DNA of 64,000 nt, from the NCBI RefSeq assembly GCF_009729075.1, contig NZ_VTGY01000022.1:310001-374000 (forward strand). The letters run 5' to 3'. Source of the stretch: Mycolicibacterium sp. CBMA 226. GTDB lineage: Bacteria > Actinomycetota > Actinomycetes > Mycobacteriales > Mycobacteriaceae. Below are positions 8,457-17,182 of this stretch, one piece after another; position 1 is the first letter of the stretch, and each line of letters starts with the position of its first letter. A program made the translations under genes and the position numbers. The notes below the pieces were generated by a model, which ran no database searches, had not been told where the DNA came from, and saw only the letters and a program-made list of their open reading frames with translations.

Positions 8457-8478
8457 ACGATGTCGTATACGACATCGT
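8457..8478. promoter_or_regulatory. 22-bp perfect palindrome, probable operator
   Basis: The half-site ACGATGTCGTA is followed directly by its exact inverse, giving a perfect 22-bp palindrome centred on GTATAC. GTATAC-centred dyads are typical of FadR/FCD-type GntR regulators, and a GntR gene lies 3 kb away at 11523. It lies upstream of the tautomerase-pabB operon (leftward) and of vapBC (rightward). Confidence 0.55.
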
Positions 8479-8621
8479 GGAATGCAAAGTAGTTCGCTCG
8501 GCTAGTTGGCCGGCCTTCTGGGTGGCGAGACCGCGTTGCAAGGCCAGTGGCGGTAGTCGTCGAGAAATACGGTGACTCGCTGTCGGCGAAATGTCACGCT
8601 GAAACTGTGAGCGACGAACCC

Positions 8622-8660
8622 CAGCCGCTATATATACTGATTTACCCAGCGATATATACC
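8622..8660. promoter_or_regulatory. AT-rich direct repeats before vapB
   Basis: Two imperfect direct repeats (CAGCCGCTATATATAC at 8622 and CAGCGATATATAC at 8647) end 16 bp before the vapB start. They supply the only AT-rich promoter-like DNA here and are good candidates for VapB autoregulatory binding sites. Confidence 0.4.
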
Positions 8661-8675
8661 CATGGGGACCGGCTG

Positions 8676-8882
8676 ATGCCTAAACGCTTGATTGACTTGG
8701 ATGACGACCTTCTAGCGGCCGCTCAGAAGGAATTGAATACGACCGGCGTGTCCGACACCGTTCGCATCGCCTTGCAACAAGCCGCAGCGAGGTCCGCCCG
8801 GGCGCGCCAGGTGGCATGGTTGCAATCTGGAGGCCTGCAGGATATGACCGGCGCTGAGCAGCGTGGCGCCGTGTGGCGCTGA
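8676..8882 (+). CDS. vapB: VapB-family antitoxin
   Basis: A 68-residue protein beginning MPKRLIDLDDDLLAAAQKEL, the ribbon-helix-helix-like start of VapB antitoxins (Arc/MetJ type), followed by an Ala/Arg-rich helix and a Trp-containing tail (VAWLQSGGL) that in relatives wraps the toxin. I chose the ATG at 8676 because it begins at the conserved domain; earlier in-frame starts add non-conserved residues. It overlaps the toxin gene, as type II modules usually do. It should neutralise VapC and repress its own promoter through the repeats just upstream. Confidence 0.85.
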   Translation: MPKRLIDLDDDLLAAAQKELNTTGVSDTVRIALQQAAARSARARQVAWLQSGGLQDMTGAEQRGAVWR

Positions 8883-9298
8883 TCGCTCGCTACCTCGTCG
8901 ACACCAGTGCGGCGGCACGAATGAAATCGCCTGCAGTGGCGAGCCGACTGGCCCCGCTCGTCGAGGCCGGCCTGGTCGCCACGGCGGCCCAACTCGACGC
9001 CGAGGCTCTGTACAGCGCCCGCAATCCGGCTGAGTACGAACAGCTTTGGTCAGACCGGAGGCTGGCCTACGAATACCTGCCGACGGCCGACGAGCACTGG
9101 CATGCCGCATTGGGTGCGCAGCGGAAGTTGGCGAGGGACGGCCGACATCGCGTTGTTGGCATGGCGGACCTTTTGATCGTGGCGCTAGCAGTCGCCCATG
9201 ACGTGACGCTGATCCATTACGACTCCGACTTCGACATCGCCGCCGATGTACTGCCGCTCCAGCATCACTGGGTGGTCGAGCGCGGTTCTGTTGACTAG
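8873..9298 (+). CDS. vapC: VapC-family PIN-domain toxin ribonuclease
   Basis: A 141-residue PIN domain. The acidic metal-binding residues are visible: Asp in YLVDTSA near the start, Glu in QLDAEAL, Asp in GMADLLIVALA and Asp in HYDSDFD. Such enzymes cut RNA, often tRNA or rRNA, when the labile antitoxin is lost. The GTG start overlaps the end of vapB by 10 bp, consistent with coupled translation. A complete module with all key residues, so probably functional. Confidence 0.88.
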   Translation: MALIARYLVDTSAAARMKSPAVASRLAPLVEAGLVATAAQLDAEALYSARNPAEYEQLWSDRRLAYEYLPTADEHWHAALGAQRKLARDGRHRVVGMADLLIVALAVAHDVTLIHYDSDFDIAADVLPLQHHWVVERGSVD

Positions 9299-9571
9299 GC
9301 CCGTCGGCGAGGTGCTTTGGCTCGCAAGCCCGGCGGGGCTGGTGACCACAGCTACCCGACGTCGCTCCCGATTCGTCAACTCCAACGATTCACGCGGCTC
9401 GACCGTCGAGGCCAATAGGCCAGTGAGACGCTGGTACTGATCGCCGATCGCATGGCCGTGGAACCGAGCGGCGGTCAACTCTTTGCGTCGCAGATGCAGC
9501 TGCTCGGCGCCCAGGTCGTAGCCGGCTCTCGGGGGTATCCACTAGTTAACCTACCGCTGCTTGGCAGCGGA
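9299..9571. other. Region downstream of ParD-like gene, no toxin found
   Basis: The space where a ParE toxin would follow the ParD-like gene on the minus strand. An open stretch (YDLGAEQLHLRRKELTAAR...) reads through part of it but does not resemble ParE, and it runs into the antisense of vapC. I cannot assign it. Confidence 0.3.
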
Positions 9572-9835
9572 TCAACGCGCGTCGCGATGGCAAGATTCTT
9601 CAATTTGCCTACGCTGCAACAGAAATTGTTCGAAATCGAACTCGATGGGCGTGCCACTCCGCTCGCCTTCGATCAGAGCCTGTCGCAGGGCTTCGACCCG
9701 CGTGTTGCGTTCCTCAAGAAGTCGCAACGCCGAGCACACGACATCGCTCGCCGAGCTGTAGCGCCCCGAGGCGACCTCACCATCAATGAACGCTCCGGAG
9801 TGATCGTCGAGATCGAATGACGTCTTCCGACTCAC
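9572..9835 (-). CDS. ParD-like antitoxin, orphan
   Basis: 87 residues matching the ParD/CC2985 antitoxin family: MSRKTSFDLDDHSGAFIDG followed by EVASGRYSSASDVVCSALRLLEE, the ribbon-helix-helix dimerisation and DNA-binding unit, then an acidic, Phe-rich C-terminal tail that normally clamps ParE. The start is GTG. No ParE-like toxin is recognisable just downstream, so it appears to be an orphan antitoxin or half of a decayed module, next to the intact vapBC pair. Confidence 0.7.
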   Translation of the reverse strand: MSRKTSFDLDDHSGAFIDGEVASGRYSSASDVVCSALRLLEERNTRVEALRQALIEGERSGTPIEFDFEQFLLQRRQIEESCHRDAR

Positions 9836-9884
9836 CCGCTCAGGTTACCAATCCACGGTAGCGGCCGCCGCGGATAATGGATTC

Positions 9885-10094
9885 ATGAGCGTGAACGATG
9901 GCGACAGCGGTCGGAGATGCTATGCCGGCGCCGACGACATAGCCGATGTCGCTGAGGCGATAGAAGTGAGCCTGGCTAGCGCCGACTATGGCGCCGCCCT
10001 TGCTGCTCGTGGCATCACCACCGTGGCACTCGATGACGGCGGTCGGATTGTCGAATACTCACCTGGTGGGATCGCCACCGTTCAACCGGACTGA
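9885..10094 (+). CDS. Small hypothetical protein
   Basis: A 69-residue open frame with an ATG start, acidic in the middle (ADDIADVAEAIEVSLASADYGAALAARG) and ending in a short beta-rich segment. I do not recognise the family. Size and position between toxin-antitoxin genes suggest a small antitoxin-like or regulatory protein, but there is no direct evidence. A further tiny ORF (10199-10294, MVKVNETIEFNRQMSRHYAS...) follows and is not convincing alone. Confidence 0.35.
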   Translation: MSVNDGDSGRRCYAGADDIADVAEAIEVSLASADYGAALAARGITTVALDDGGRIVEYSPGGIATVQPD

Positions 10095-10226
10095 CCCGCC
10101 GACATGGGCGAATATCAATGTTGTTCAGCTGGTAGGCGAGCGCGTCAGGGCCTTGGCTCGACGATCGTCAGCAGTGTGACGTATTCACCTCGAGTGTGAT
10201 GGTCAAGGTCAACGAAACCATCGAGT

Positions 10227-10965
10227 TCAACCGGCAGATGTCACGGCACTACGCTTCGGCGCGGAGGCTGCGTGCCCGACGAGGGCTGCAGTGATGATGC
10301 GTTCGCGTCGTTCTCGCCAAATCGGCCGTTGCAAGCGGCCGATGGGGTTGACGCGGACGACTAATACGGGCGCGAAATCGCTTGTCTTTTTAGTAGCGCG
10401 CGCATCAAACCAGCTGGGGCACCAAACATGAGTGTGATCGTGTCCTGCTGCTGACAGACGGTCGTGCTGAGGGCGCCTTTTCAGGGTCTCCAAGTCCTCG
10501 ACGCGGCGGTCCGCCAACGACGCCGGCGCCGTCATCTCGTCGAAGCCACCCGTCTGCAGTCCAGGCAACCAGGCGTCGAGCTGGACGCCGCCGGACTTCA
10601 CCCACAGCGGCAGCGTGTCGCGGCGACTACCGGTCGGCGGGAAAACGCGCGTGGTGTCGACCACCACCGCGCGGTCGACAGCGATCAAGGTCCGATAGCC
10701 CAACAGCTCCGACTGCCAACCTTCGAATACAGTTTCGTGTCTAGGGCCTGTGTGCCCGACCCGGAAACGAATGGAACCGACCGGCTACCGGCACCGCCTA
10801 ACCAGATATGCGCACCATTGACACCATCGACCGCAAACTCTGAGTACTGGCCGCCATCCGGGCGGGATGCCGCGAGACGGGCAGCAGCGGGCGGCATCAG
10901 CACCACGATGGACCGGCTACTCGACGAACGGGTTGGCCGGTCGACGGCGGAGCTATGTTCTGCTG
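10227..10965 (-). other. Unassigned region with a broken minus-strand reading frame
   Basis: On the minus strand, two frames can be joined near 10700 by one frameshift: an upstream part ending ...NGAHIWLGGAGSRSVPF and a downstream part GYRTLIAVDRAVVVDTTRVF...LPLWVKSGGVQLDAW. The hydrophobic/Gly pattern looks protein-like, so this may be a decayed gene, but I cannot name it. The plus strand offers only arginine-rich shadow frames. Confidence 0.25.
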
Positions 10966-11157
10966 ATGACCGACAAACTGCCACAGAGCACTCCGCGTCT
11001 ACGTGAGCGCTTGCGAAGCCGGGGCGTCCGATTCTGGGGTGTGTCGCTCGCTGTTGGAGCCGTCTGCGTCCTCTTCATCGGCAGCCAGCTGGCGAGCCCA
11101 GTCAACGCAAGTCCGCTTCCATTAGCTCGTACAGGCGGGATCCTTGCGTTCACGTGA
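10966..11157 (+). CDS. Small single-pass membrane protein
   Basis: 63 residues from an ATG at 10966: a basic N-terminus (RLRERLRSRGVRF), one clear membrane segment (WGVSLAVGAVCVLFIGSQLA), and a short tail ending LARTGGILAFT. It could be a genuine small membrane protein or the N-terminal stub of a truncated secreted protein. No family is recognised, and the next 350 bp hold no continuation. Confidence 0.35.
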   Translation: MTDKLPQSTPRLRERLRSRGVRFWGVSLAVGAVCVLFIGSQLASPVNASPLPLARTGGILAFT

Positions 11158-11522
11158 AGAGGACTCTGCGGCGGAGCAAGTACTAGGTTTCATAGGTTCA
11201 AGGACGCGATTAAAGTGTGACCTTGCATGTCATAGGAATTCCCGTGGTAAGTTTGAGCTGCTGGCAGTCCGAGTGACGTCGCCCACAGAGGCAATTTTTT
11301 GCAGGGACGGGGTGTCTACGGGCGTTCGTCCGTAACCGTGTCACGGGTTGTGGCAGACCAACCACGGTGACACCGATGACTGCGAATCGAGGCCAAAATT
11401 GCTGATCATCTGTATCTCGCAAGGCATTTAGGTGATGTGATGGTTACGCGCATCGTGATCGCCTACGTCGGTCGCGCCGATACCGCCAGTTGCTCGGCGG
11501 CGATAACCCGGGGTGCAGATAG
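11158..11522. other. Intergenic region upstream of the GntR regulator
   Basis: No gene seen. It presumably holds the promoter of the regulator at 11523. Confidence 0.4.
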
Positions 11523-13004
11523 ATGAGCTGGAGAACACAGCTTGCCTTCACTCCGTTGGATACCGGCGCGAGGGGAGCAGAGGTCGGCCGGCGTTTACGT
11601 TATGCAATCGAGCTCGGCATTTTGGAGGACGGAGCGCGGTTGCCGAGCGAGTCCGAGCTGGCTGTGCAAATGGGAGTTTCGACCAACACCGTGCGTGAGG
11701 GCCTGAGCGAGCTTCGACGTTGGGGCTTGTTGGAAACTCGTCGAGGTCGCGGCGGTGGCAGCTTCGTGCGGGCCAATCGGGAGCTGATGACAGAGGCTCA
11801 GCGGGCAACGCTAGCGGAATACTCGGTTATGGAACTACGTGATATGCGGGAATTTCGCGCGTTCCTGGCCGGCTCGGCCGCCGCCGCAGCCGCCCAGCGA
11901 TCCCCGGCTCTGTCGCTGCAACGGCTGTCTTCGCTAGGGGCCGCAATTCGGACGATGTCCACAACGGCTGACGCCGCTCGAGCAGACAGCCGGTTCCATT
12001 TGGAGTTAGCCGCTGCGTCGCAATCTGTCCGCCTCACGCAGGCGGAGCTGGCGATGCAGGCTGAAGTGGGGCCATTAATCTGGATGCATACCGCCGATAG
12101 CGCGCACGCTGCAGGTCACGCGGCCGACCAGCATTTGGCAGTGGTCGACGCAATTGGCAAGGGCAGCGTCGAACTTGCGCGTACGCTCGCCGAAGAACAT
12201 GTCCGCCACGACATGAATCGATTGATCGACCTGCGAATGTCGGCGAGCAGCAAGCAGGGAGCGCGGCCGTCAACGGGTGTCGGCGGGGAAGCAGCAATCA
12301 CCGAGGTGATGGCGCTAGGCGGCAGGGTGCTCGCTGCGGCGACCGAGTCAATCGAACAGGTGGAAACAGCTGTGCTCGCCGCCATCGGAGATTCCGCGCA
12401 GGGAGATGTGGCAGCCTTGGCTCCTTTATACGACGTGACCCATACTGCGCTCCGAGACCACCTACCTTGGATTCGGACAGTGGGCTTTACCTCGAATCCC
12501 GAGTTTTTCGGTGTAGCGGAACTGATCGCGTGCAGCGCTCCGGCGGGTTCGGAGTCAATTCGGATGTCCTCGGCTGACTGGACGGGATACGACTTCTCTA
12601 CGGCGGTGTGGTGGCCGCACGGGATCCCCGACAACCTCATCAACGCGACCGGAGCTTTCGTTGACGCATCCGGATCCAACGAGTACATCGTTGCATTTAG
12701 CAAAGCGGTACTACGGGGGTCAGTGATGCTCGGGGTCGCTTCGGCAGACTGCCCTGTAGAAGACCTTCAATCACTTTTCGAGCCGGTTCTGGTGCAGCTG
12801 CCTCGGGGCACATGCGTCTTTGATCAAAATGGGATAGTCATCGCCACGAACACGGCCAGCCTGATCGGAGGGTCGCTCGGCTCTTCGGGCTACTTCGGTA
12901 ATTTCCTTGATTTACCGGGGGTGCCATGGAAGTTGCGGGTGGCAGATCCCAGCCGCCTGACCGCTGAGTCGAAGAAGCGACCGCGGGTTGGTTCGATGCG
13001 TTGA
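11523..13004 (+). CDS. GntR-family regulator with FCD-like domain and extra C-terminal sensor-like domain
   Basis: 493 residues, about twice the usual GntR length. Residues about 18-85 are the winged helix (RYAIELGILEDGARLPSESELAVQMGVSTNTVREGLSELRRWGLLETRRGRGGGSFV pattern). About 95-235 is an all-helical FCD-like domain with likely metal-binding Asp/His residues (DSRFHLELA..., EEHVRHD). About 255-480 is an unusual alpha/beta half resembling PDC/Cache sensor domains (WTGYDFSTAVWW, then GSLGSSGYFGNFLDLPGVPWKL at the end) but with no membrane segment. It probably binds a small organic acid and controls neighbouring catabolic genes. Its last codons and the following DNA recur as a decayed copy near 18600. 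Confidence 0.8.
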   Translation: MSWRTQLAFTPLDTGARGAEVGRRLRYAIELGILEDGARLPSESELAVQMGVSTNTVREGLSELRRWGLLETRRGRGGGSFVRANRELMTEAQRATLAEYSVMELRDMREFRAFLAGSAAAAAAQRSPALSLQRLSSLGAAIRTMSTTADAARADSRFHLELAAASQSVRLTQAELAMQAEVGPLIWMHTADSAHAAGHAADQHLAVVDAIGKGSVELARTLAEEHVRHDMNRLIDLRMSASSKQGARPSTGVGGEAAITEVMALGGRVLAAATESIEQVETAVLAAIGDSAQGDVAALAPLYDVTHTALRDHLPWIRTVGFTSNPEFFGVAELIACSAPAGSESIRMSSADWTGYDFSTAVWWPHGIPDNLINATGAFVDASGSNEYIVAFSKAVLRGSVMLGVASADCPVEDLQSLFEPVLVQLPRGTCVFDQNGIVIATNTASLIGGSLGSSGYFGNFLDLPGVPWKLRVADPSRLTAESKKRPRVGSMR

Positions 13005-13408
13005 TGTGGCTTCTCAGCCCCCCGGGGTGCATATCGATGGGGCCATACGTTCAAAGCGCTCGGACCACTGAGGCGGCCGGCAGCTCCTGTGGCAACACGC
13101 TAGCCGAGACGATCAACTGGCGGAGCATCACCGAAGCAGCGATCAGCGGCACCGACGCAAACACCGAGTCGCCGACTTTGCCGCCGCAATGGGGTGCACC
13201 GACGCCAATTCCATAGTGCATCCGCGTTCCAAGCTGTTCCTGACGAATACCTGATCGCCGAACGTAGACTGGTGCAGCTACTCCCATCCATCGGCTGATG
13301 AGCAGCGGTACAGGCCAATCGCGTCGGGTGCAGTCGTCCTCCAACCGGATGAGCCATTCTGCGGTGCCAGTTCGGGGCTCAAGCTTCGTAAGTCGACTGG
13401 CTGTCCTG
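13005..13408 (-). pseudogene. Decayed segment: TetR tail vestige and an unassigned truncated frame
   Basis: On the minus strand the first 50 bp read ERMAPSICTPGG-stop, matching the last residues of the TetR at 18663 (ERMASTIGTRGA-stop). Upstream of it a frame (EWLIRLEDDCTRRDWPVPLL ... PAASVVRAL-stop) covers about 100 residues but is cut by the IS21 insertion at 13409. I do not recognise this product. The segment is the reciprocal of the GntR-tail vestige beside the intact TetR. Confidence 0.4.
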
Positions 13409-13475
13409 TGTCGGCTCCGGTTGAAAAGTGAGCAGGTAGTTCCGGTCGAAAAGTGAGCACCCTTCTGATTGGAGA

Positions 13476-14701
13476 GTGATCACTGTGGAGGATTGGGCGG
13501 AGATTCGCCGGCTGTATCGGTCGGAGAACCTGTCGCAGGCTGCGATCGCGAGACGGCTGTCGCTGTCGCGGAACACCGTGGCCAAGGCGATCAGTGCTGA
13601 GGCGCCACCGCGCTATGAACGCGCACCGTCAATGACCTCGGCGTGGGCGCAGATCGAGATGGCGGTACGAGTGCTGCTCGGGCAGTATCCGACGATGCCG
13701 GCTACGGTCCTGGCCCAGCGGGTGGGCTGGACAGGCGGGCATTCCTGGTTCGCCGAGAACGTGGCTCGGATCCGCCCGGAGTACGCCCCGGTCGATCCGT
13801 GTGACCGGCTGGTGCATCTGCCGGGCGAGCAAGTGCAGTGCGATCTGTGGTTTCCGGGCCGCGTGGTGCCCGATCACGCTGGGGTGTTGCGTTCGTTCCC
13901 GGTGCTGGTGATGGTGGCCGCCTATTCGCGGTTCATCGCCGCAATGATGATCCCGTCGCGGGTTACCGGAGATCTGCTGGCCGGGATGTGGCAGCTGCTC
14001 CAGGGCATTGGGGCGGTACCGCGGACATTGTTGTGGGACAACGAATCTGGTATCGGTCAACGTGGACGTCTGGCCGAGGGAGTGGCCGGGTTCTGCGGCG
14101 TACTGGCCACCCGATTGATCCAGACCCGACCGTATGATCCCGAATCCAAGGGCCTGGTCGAACGGGCCAACGGCTATCTGGAGACATCGTTTCTGCCCGG
14201 CCGAACCTTCGCTTCACCGACTGACTTCAACGCCCAGTTGCGGGCGTGGCTGGCGGCCATCGCGAACCGCCGCACCCACGCCACCACCGGCTTGATTCCC
14301 GCCGACGCGCTGGCTGTCGACCGGGCGGCGATGGCCGCGTTACCACCGCTGGCACCGGCGGTCGGCACGACAGTCACGACCCGGTTGGGTCGCGACTACT
14401 ACGTCAGCTGCGCCGGCAACGCCTACTCTCGGTGCACCCGGAGGTGATCGGACGGATGATCACCGTCACCACCGGCCTGGACCGCATCATTGCCCGCTGC
14501 GGTGACCGGATAGTCGCTAGTCACGAAAGACTCTGGGGCACAGCCGCTCTGACCTCCGACCCGGATCACCTCGCGGCCGCGGCGGTACTGCGGGAGCAAT
14601 TCCGTACTCGTCCTGCCGCGGGTTCGCACCTGCAGATCGAGGTGGAGGTCGCCGACCTCGGCGCCTATGACACACGATTCGGGACCGGGGAGGTCGCCTG
14701 A
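13476..14701 (+). pseudogene. istA: IS21 transposase IstA, frameshifted
   Basis: The first 318 or so codons read as a normal IstA: helix-turn-helix at the start (LSQAAIARRLSLSRNTVAKAI) and a DDE catalytic core with VQCDLWFPG, LLWDNESGIG and ESKGLVERANGYLE, whose acidic residues form the triad. Near 14436 the sequence TACTCTCGGTG has two extra bases relative to the expected TACTCGGTG, so translation ends early; the C-terminal part (VHPEVIGRMITVTTGL... to 14701) continues in another frame. Total length would be about 408 codons, normal for IstA. It could be a sequencing error or true inactivation. Confidence 0.85.
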
Positions 14702-15516
14702 TGCCCGCCAAGCGCAGCACGTCGGCGCCGGGTGACGCCGACAAACTCATCGCCCACCAGGCCCGCTTACTGAAGGCCCCACGCATCGCCGAGCACTATC
14801 ACCGGCTGGCAGAACAAGGCCGCGCCGCCAGCTGGTCACTGGAGGACTACCTCGGATCCGTCCTGGCGGTCGAATCCAATGCCCGCGCGGAATCCGGTGC
14901 CCGCCAACGCATCCGGTATGCTGGATTCCCCGCGATCAAGACGATCACTGACTTCGACTTCACCGCCCAACCCGCGCTCGACCGCGCACAAATCGCCCGA
15001 CTGGAAGCCGGCGGGTGGCTGGCCGAAGCCCGCAACATCGTCCTGCTCGGACCGCCGGGCACCGGCAAAACCCATCTGGCCACCGCGCTGGCGATCGCCG
15101 CCGCCCAGGCCGGCCATCGAGTCTGTTTCGCCCCGGCCACCGGCTGGATCACCCGACTTGCTGAAGCGCATCGCACCAACCGTCTCGACGCCGAACTGCG
15201 CAAGATCAGCCGATACGGGCTCATTGTGATCGACGAAGTCGGCTACATCCCGTTCGACACCGAAGCGGCCAATCTGTTCTTCCAGCTCGTCTCAACCCGC
15301 TACGAGAAGTCGTCGATCATCTCGGCCTCCAACCTGCCGTTTTCCCGCTGGGGACAGGTCTTCGGCGAGGCCACCATCGCCTCGGCGATGATCGACCGGA
15401 TCGTCCATCACGCCGATGTCATCGCGCTCAAAGGCGCGAGCTACCGCATCAAACACACCGCGATCGAGTCACTAGCCTCCGTCGAGGCCGATCGTCAGGC
15501 AGACTCAACCCCGTAA
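14701..15516 (+). CDS. istB: IS21 transposition helper ATPase IstB
   Basis: 271-residue AAA+ ATPase with Walker A GPPGTGKT (about residue 120), Walker B LIVIDEVGYIP and sensor region SASNLPFSRWG. IstB binds target DNA as a helical oligomer and recruits IstA. The ATG overlaps the istA stop by one base (TGATG), the usual coupled arrangement. It is intact. Confidence 0.93.
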   Translation: MPAKRSTSAPGDADKLIAHQARLLKAPRIAEHYHRLAEQGRAASWSLEDYLGSVLAVESNARAESGARQRIRYAGFPAIKTITDFDFTAQPALDRAQIARLEAGGWLAEARNIVLLGPPGTGKTHLATALAIAAAQAGHRVCFAPATGWITRLAEAHRTNRLDAELRKISRYGLIVIDEVGYIPFDTEAANLFFQLVSTRYEKSSIISASNLPFSRWGQVFGEATIASAMIDRIVHHADVIALKGASYRIKHTAIESLASVEADRQADSTP

Positions 15517-15570
15517 ACCTGCTCATTTTTCAACCGGAGCAGGCTGCTCAGGATTCAACCGGAGCCGACA

Positions 15571-16305
15571 GTCCTGGGCGCGTCGCGTTCCGACGCCACG
15601 CCGCCGACTGCGTTCCACACTGCCTGCCGGCATCGGGATGTCTCAACCGCGGCAGGCCGGGAAGCTCAGGTCCTGGAAATATCGGTAGATCCGACACGTT
15701 CGTGGACGACTACGAGATCGGCAATGTCGATAGCGGGGCGATCTCATCGTGAACGTCCAATCGGTGGATGCACTATCGAGGGTCTAAGCCCGAAGATGCT
15801 CGTCCCACCTGTCGAATACGAGAGCGCCTACTACGCTCAACTACCGCCATCCCAGCCGGCGATGTCTCAAACATGAAGCCGGCATCAAACCCGCGACGGT
15901 TCAGTGTGCGCCTTTGTGTGATGTAGGCGATACGATTTCGACAAATTTCAATTTTCCGCAATGTTGAACTGTCGGCACCCTGCGTTCAACAATTGTTGTA
16001 TGCCATTGCGTAACAGGAAATCTGAGCAACGGACGCCTTACTGTCGGAGCGGGCAGTAGTCAATGTGTAGGACGGACCCATGATGAGCCCGCGCTAGGTG
16101 CGCTCTGCAGCCGCTGCAGGCTGGACCGTCGTCGTCGACTGCCCTGCCTTGAGATGCGAGAGACGGGACCTGCCGGCACGCACATCGAAACGGTCCACCA
16201 GTGGGTAGACATACCGACCGATCGCGACGGTTCGGGGCCGCAACCCGTCGTCATCGCAAGCACACGAGGACGAAGCCCTGTTTACAACCTCTTAACCGCG
16301 AGACC
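15571..16305. other. Intergenic region before the porin, with short palindromes
   Basis: No gene seen. At 15962-15991 an 8-bp inverted repeat (TGTTGAAC ... GTTCAACA) runs into a perfect 12-bp palindrome CAACAATTGTTG at 15987-15998, possibly a regulator site. The promoter and operators for the porin begin at 16306. Confidence 0.4.
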
Positions 16306-16349
16306 TTGACATCTGTACCGTGTACAAGTGATTGTTGTCCCGTGTACAC
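16306..16349 (+). promoter_or_regulatory. Porin promoter with two tandem copies of the shared 15-bp operator
   Basis: -35 TTGACA at 16306-16311, 17-bp spacer, weak -10 TGATTG at 16329. The spacer holds CTGTACCGTGTACAA (16313-16327), the shared operator. A weaker copy TTGTCCCGTGTACAC begins at 16335, exactly 22 bp further on. The layout is the same as at 45128-45171. Confidence 0.65.
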
Positions 16350-16513
16350 TTCGACGGCCCGACCCTAACGCCCCCGACACAGCACTGAACCGAGCGACCA
16401 TGTCGCACAACATCACTAGGCCAAAACCAACCCCAAGGCGACGCCGATCACGTGCATTCACGTGTCCCGCTCCTATCTCCAGTACGGGACATTCTTTATC
16501 GAAAGGAACTCCA

Positions 16514-17146
16514 TTGAAGGTCAAGCCGATCCTCGGCTTCGCATCGATCGCCCTGCTGCTCGCAACGAGTACGACCGTCGAGCCCGACGCGAACGCTGAT
16601 CCCATCAATATGGCACCGCAGGTTTACAGCAAAGTTTCTGACGACGGCTGGCACCTGAATATCAGAATTCACGACGAAGTCGTCAATCCGGTACCCAATC
16701 TCGCGGCGGCCGCCAATTCGCGTGAAGCATTTGTCACCGTCACTGCGAACGCTACAGCGGTCGGTGGTTCGAGCCCACTCCAGGACAGCCTCTTCATTCT
16801 CGGCTATCAACTTGGGTGCCAATCGGACGTATCAGCCGGTTTGGTCCTCGGCGGAACCGGGGGCGTCTCTGGGTCCATTGGACTTCCGTCGCCGGTCATT
16901 GGCGGCACGGCGGGCGCGGCAGGTTTTTTGGAGACGATTGTCCAGCCGGGGGTGATCGTCGATCTCCCGATGACGAATATGGCCCTTAGCAAGGGCAATA
17001 CAGGGTCACTGAGTGTCGACAATCTTCATGTGAAGGCAGATGCGTGCGGCGGCGATGTCAACATTCGGTCTTATGCGTACCTCCGTATTTCGACGGACAC
17101 GGCACACACCTCATTCGCCATCTACGGCGACCCGATCAAGATCTAG
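16514..17146 (+). CDS. MspA-family outer-membrane porin
   Basis: 210 residues, close to MspA (211). The TTG start follows GAAAGGA and places a signal peptide at the N-terminus (KVKPILGFASIALLLATS..., cleavage after DANA). The mature part carries MspA-family marks: LGYQLGCQSDVSAGL near the middle and the end segment IRSYAYLRISTDTAHTSFAIYGDPIKI, resembling the MspA C-terminus (FARLIASTGDSVTTYGEP). MspA porins form octameric channels in the mycolic-acid outer membrane and admit small hydrophilic solutes. Two small exported proteins follow. The upstream operator links it to the inner-membrane permeases. The leader is long, about 180 bp. Confidence 0.85.
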   Translation: MKVKPILGFASIALLLATSTTVEPDANADPINMAPQVYSKVSDDGWHLNIRIHDEVVNPVPNLAAAANSREAFVTVTANATAVGGSSPLQDSLFILGYQLGCQSDVSAGLVLGGTGGVSGSIGLPSPVIGGTAGAAGFLETIVQPGVIVDLPMTNMALSKGNTGSLSVDNLHVKADACGGDVNIRSYAYLRISTDTAHTSFAIYGDPIKI

Positions 17147-17182
17147 CTGTCCATTCATGACATTCACGCAAACATCTAGGGA

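Larger units (their letters stand above)
13409..15570 (+). mobile_element. IS21-family insertion sequence, complete ends with 6-bp target duplication
   Basis: About 2.16 kb, starting TGTCGGCTCCGGTTGAA and ending with its inverse ...CCGGAGCCGACA (TG...CA termini). Both ends carry the internal repeats typical of IS21 (two CCGGT(T/C)GAAAAGTGAGCA units on the left, two inverted counterparts on the right). The direct repeat GTCCTG flanks the element at 13403-13408 and 15571-15576, marking the target duplication. It carries istA and istB. istA has a frameshift, so the copy may be immobile alone. Confidence 0.9.

Noticed and set aside
9010..9025. CTGTACAG inside vapC, similar to half of the shared operator
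   Set aside because: It lies in coding sequence and lacks the second half-site; chance match.
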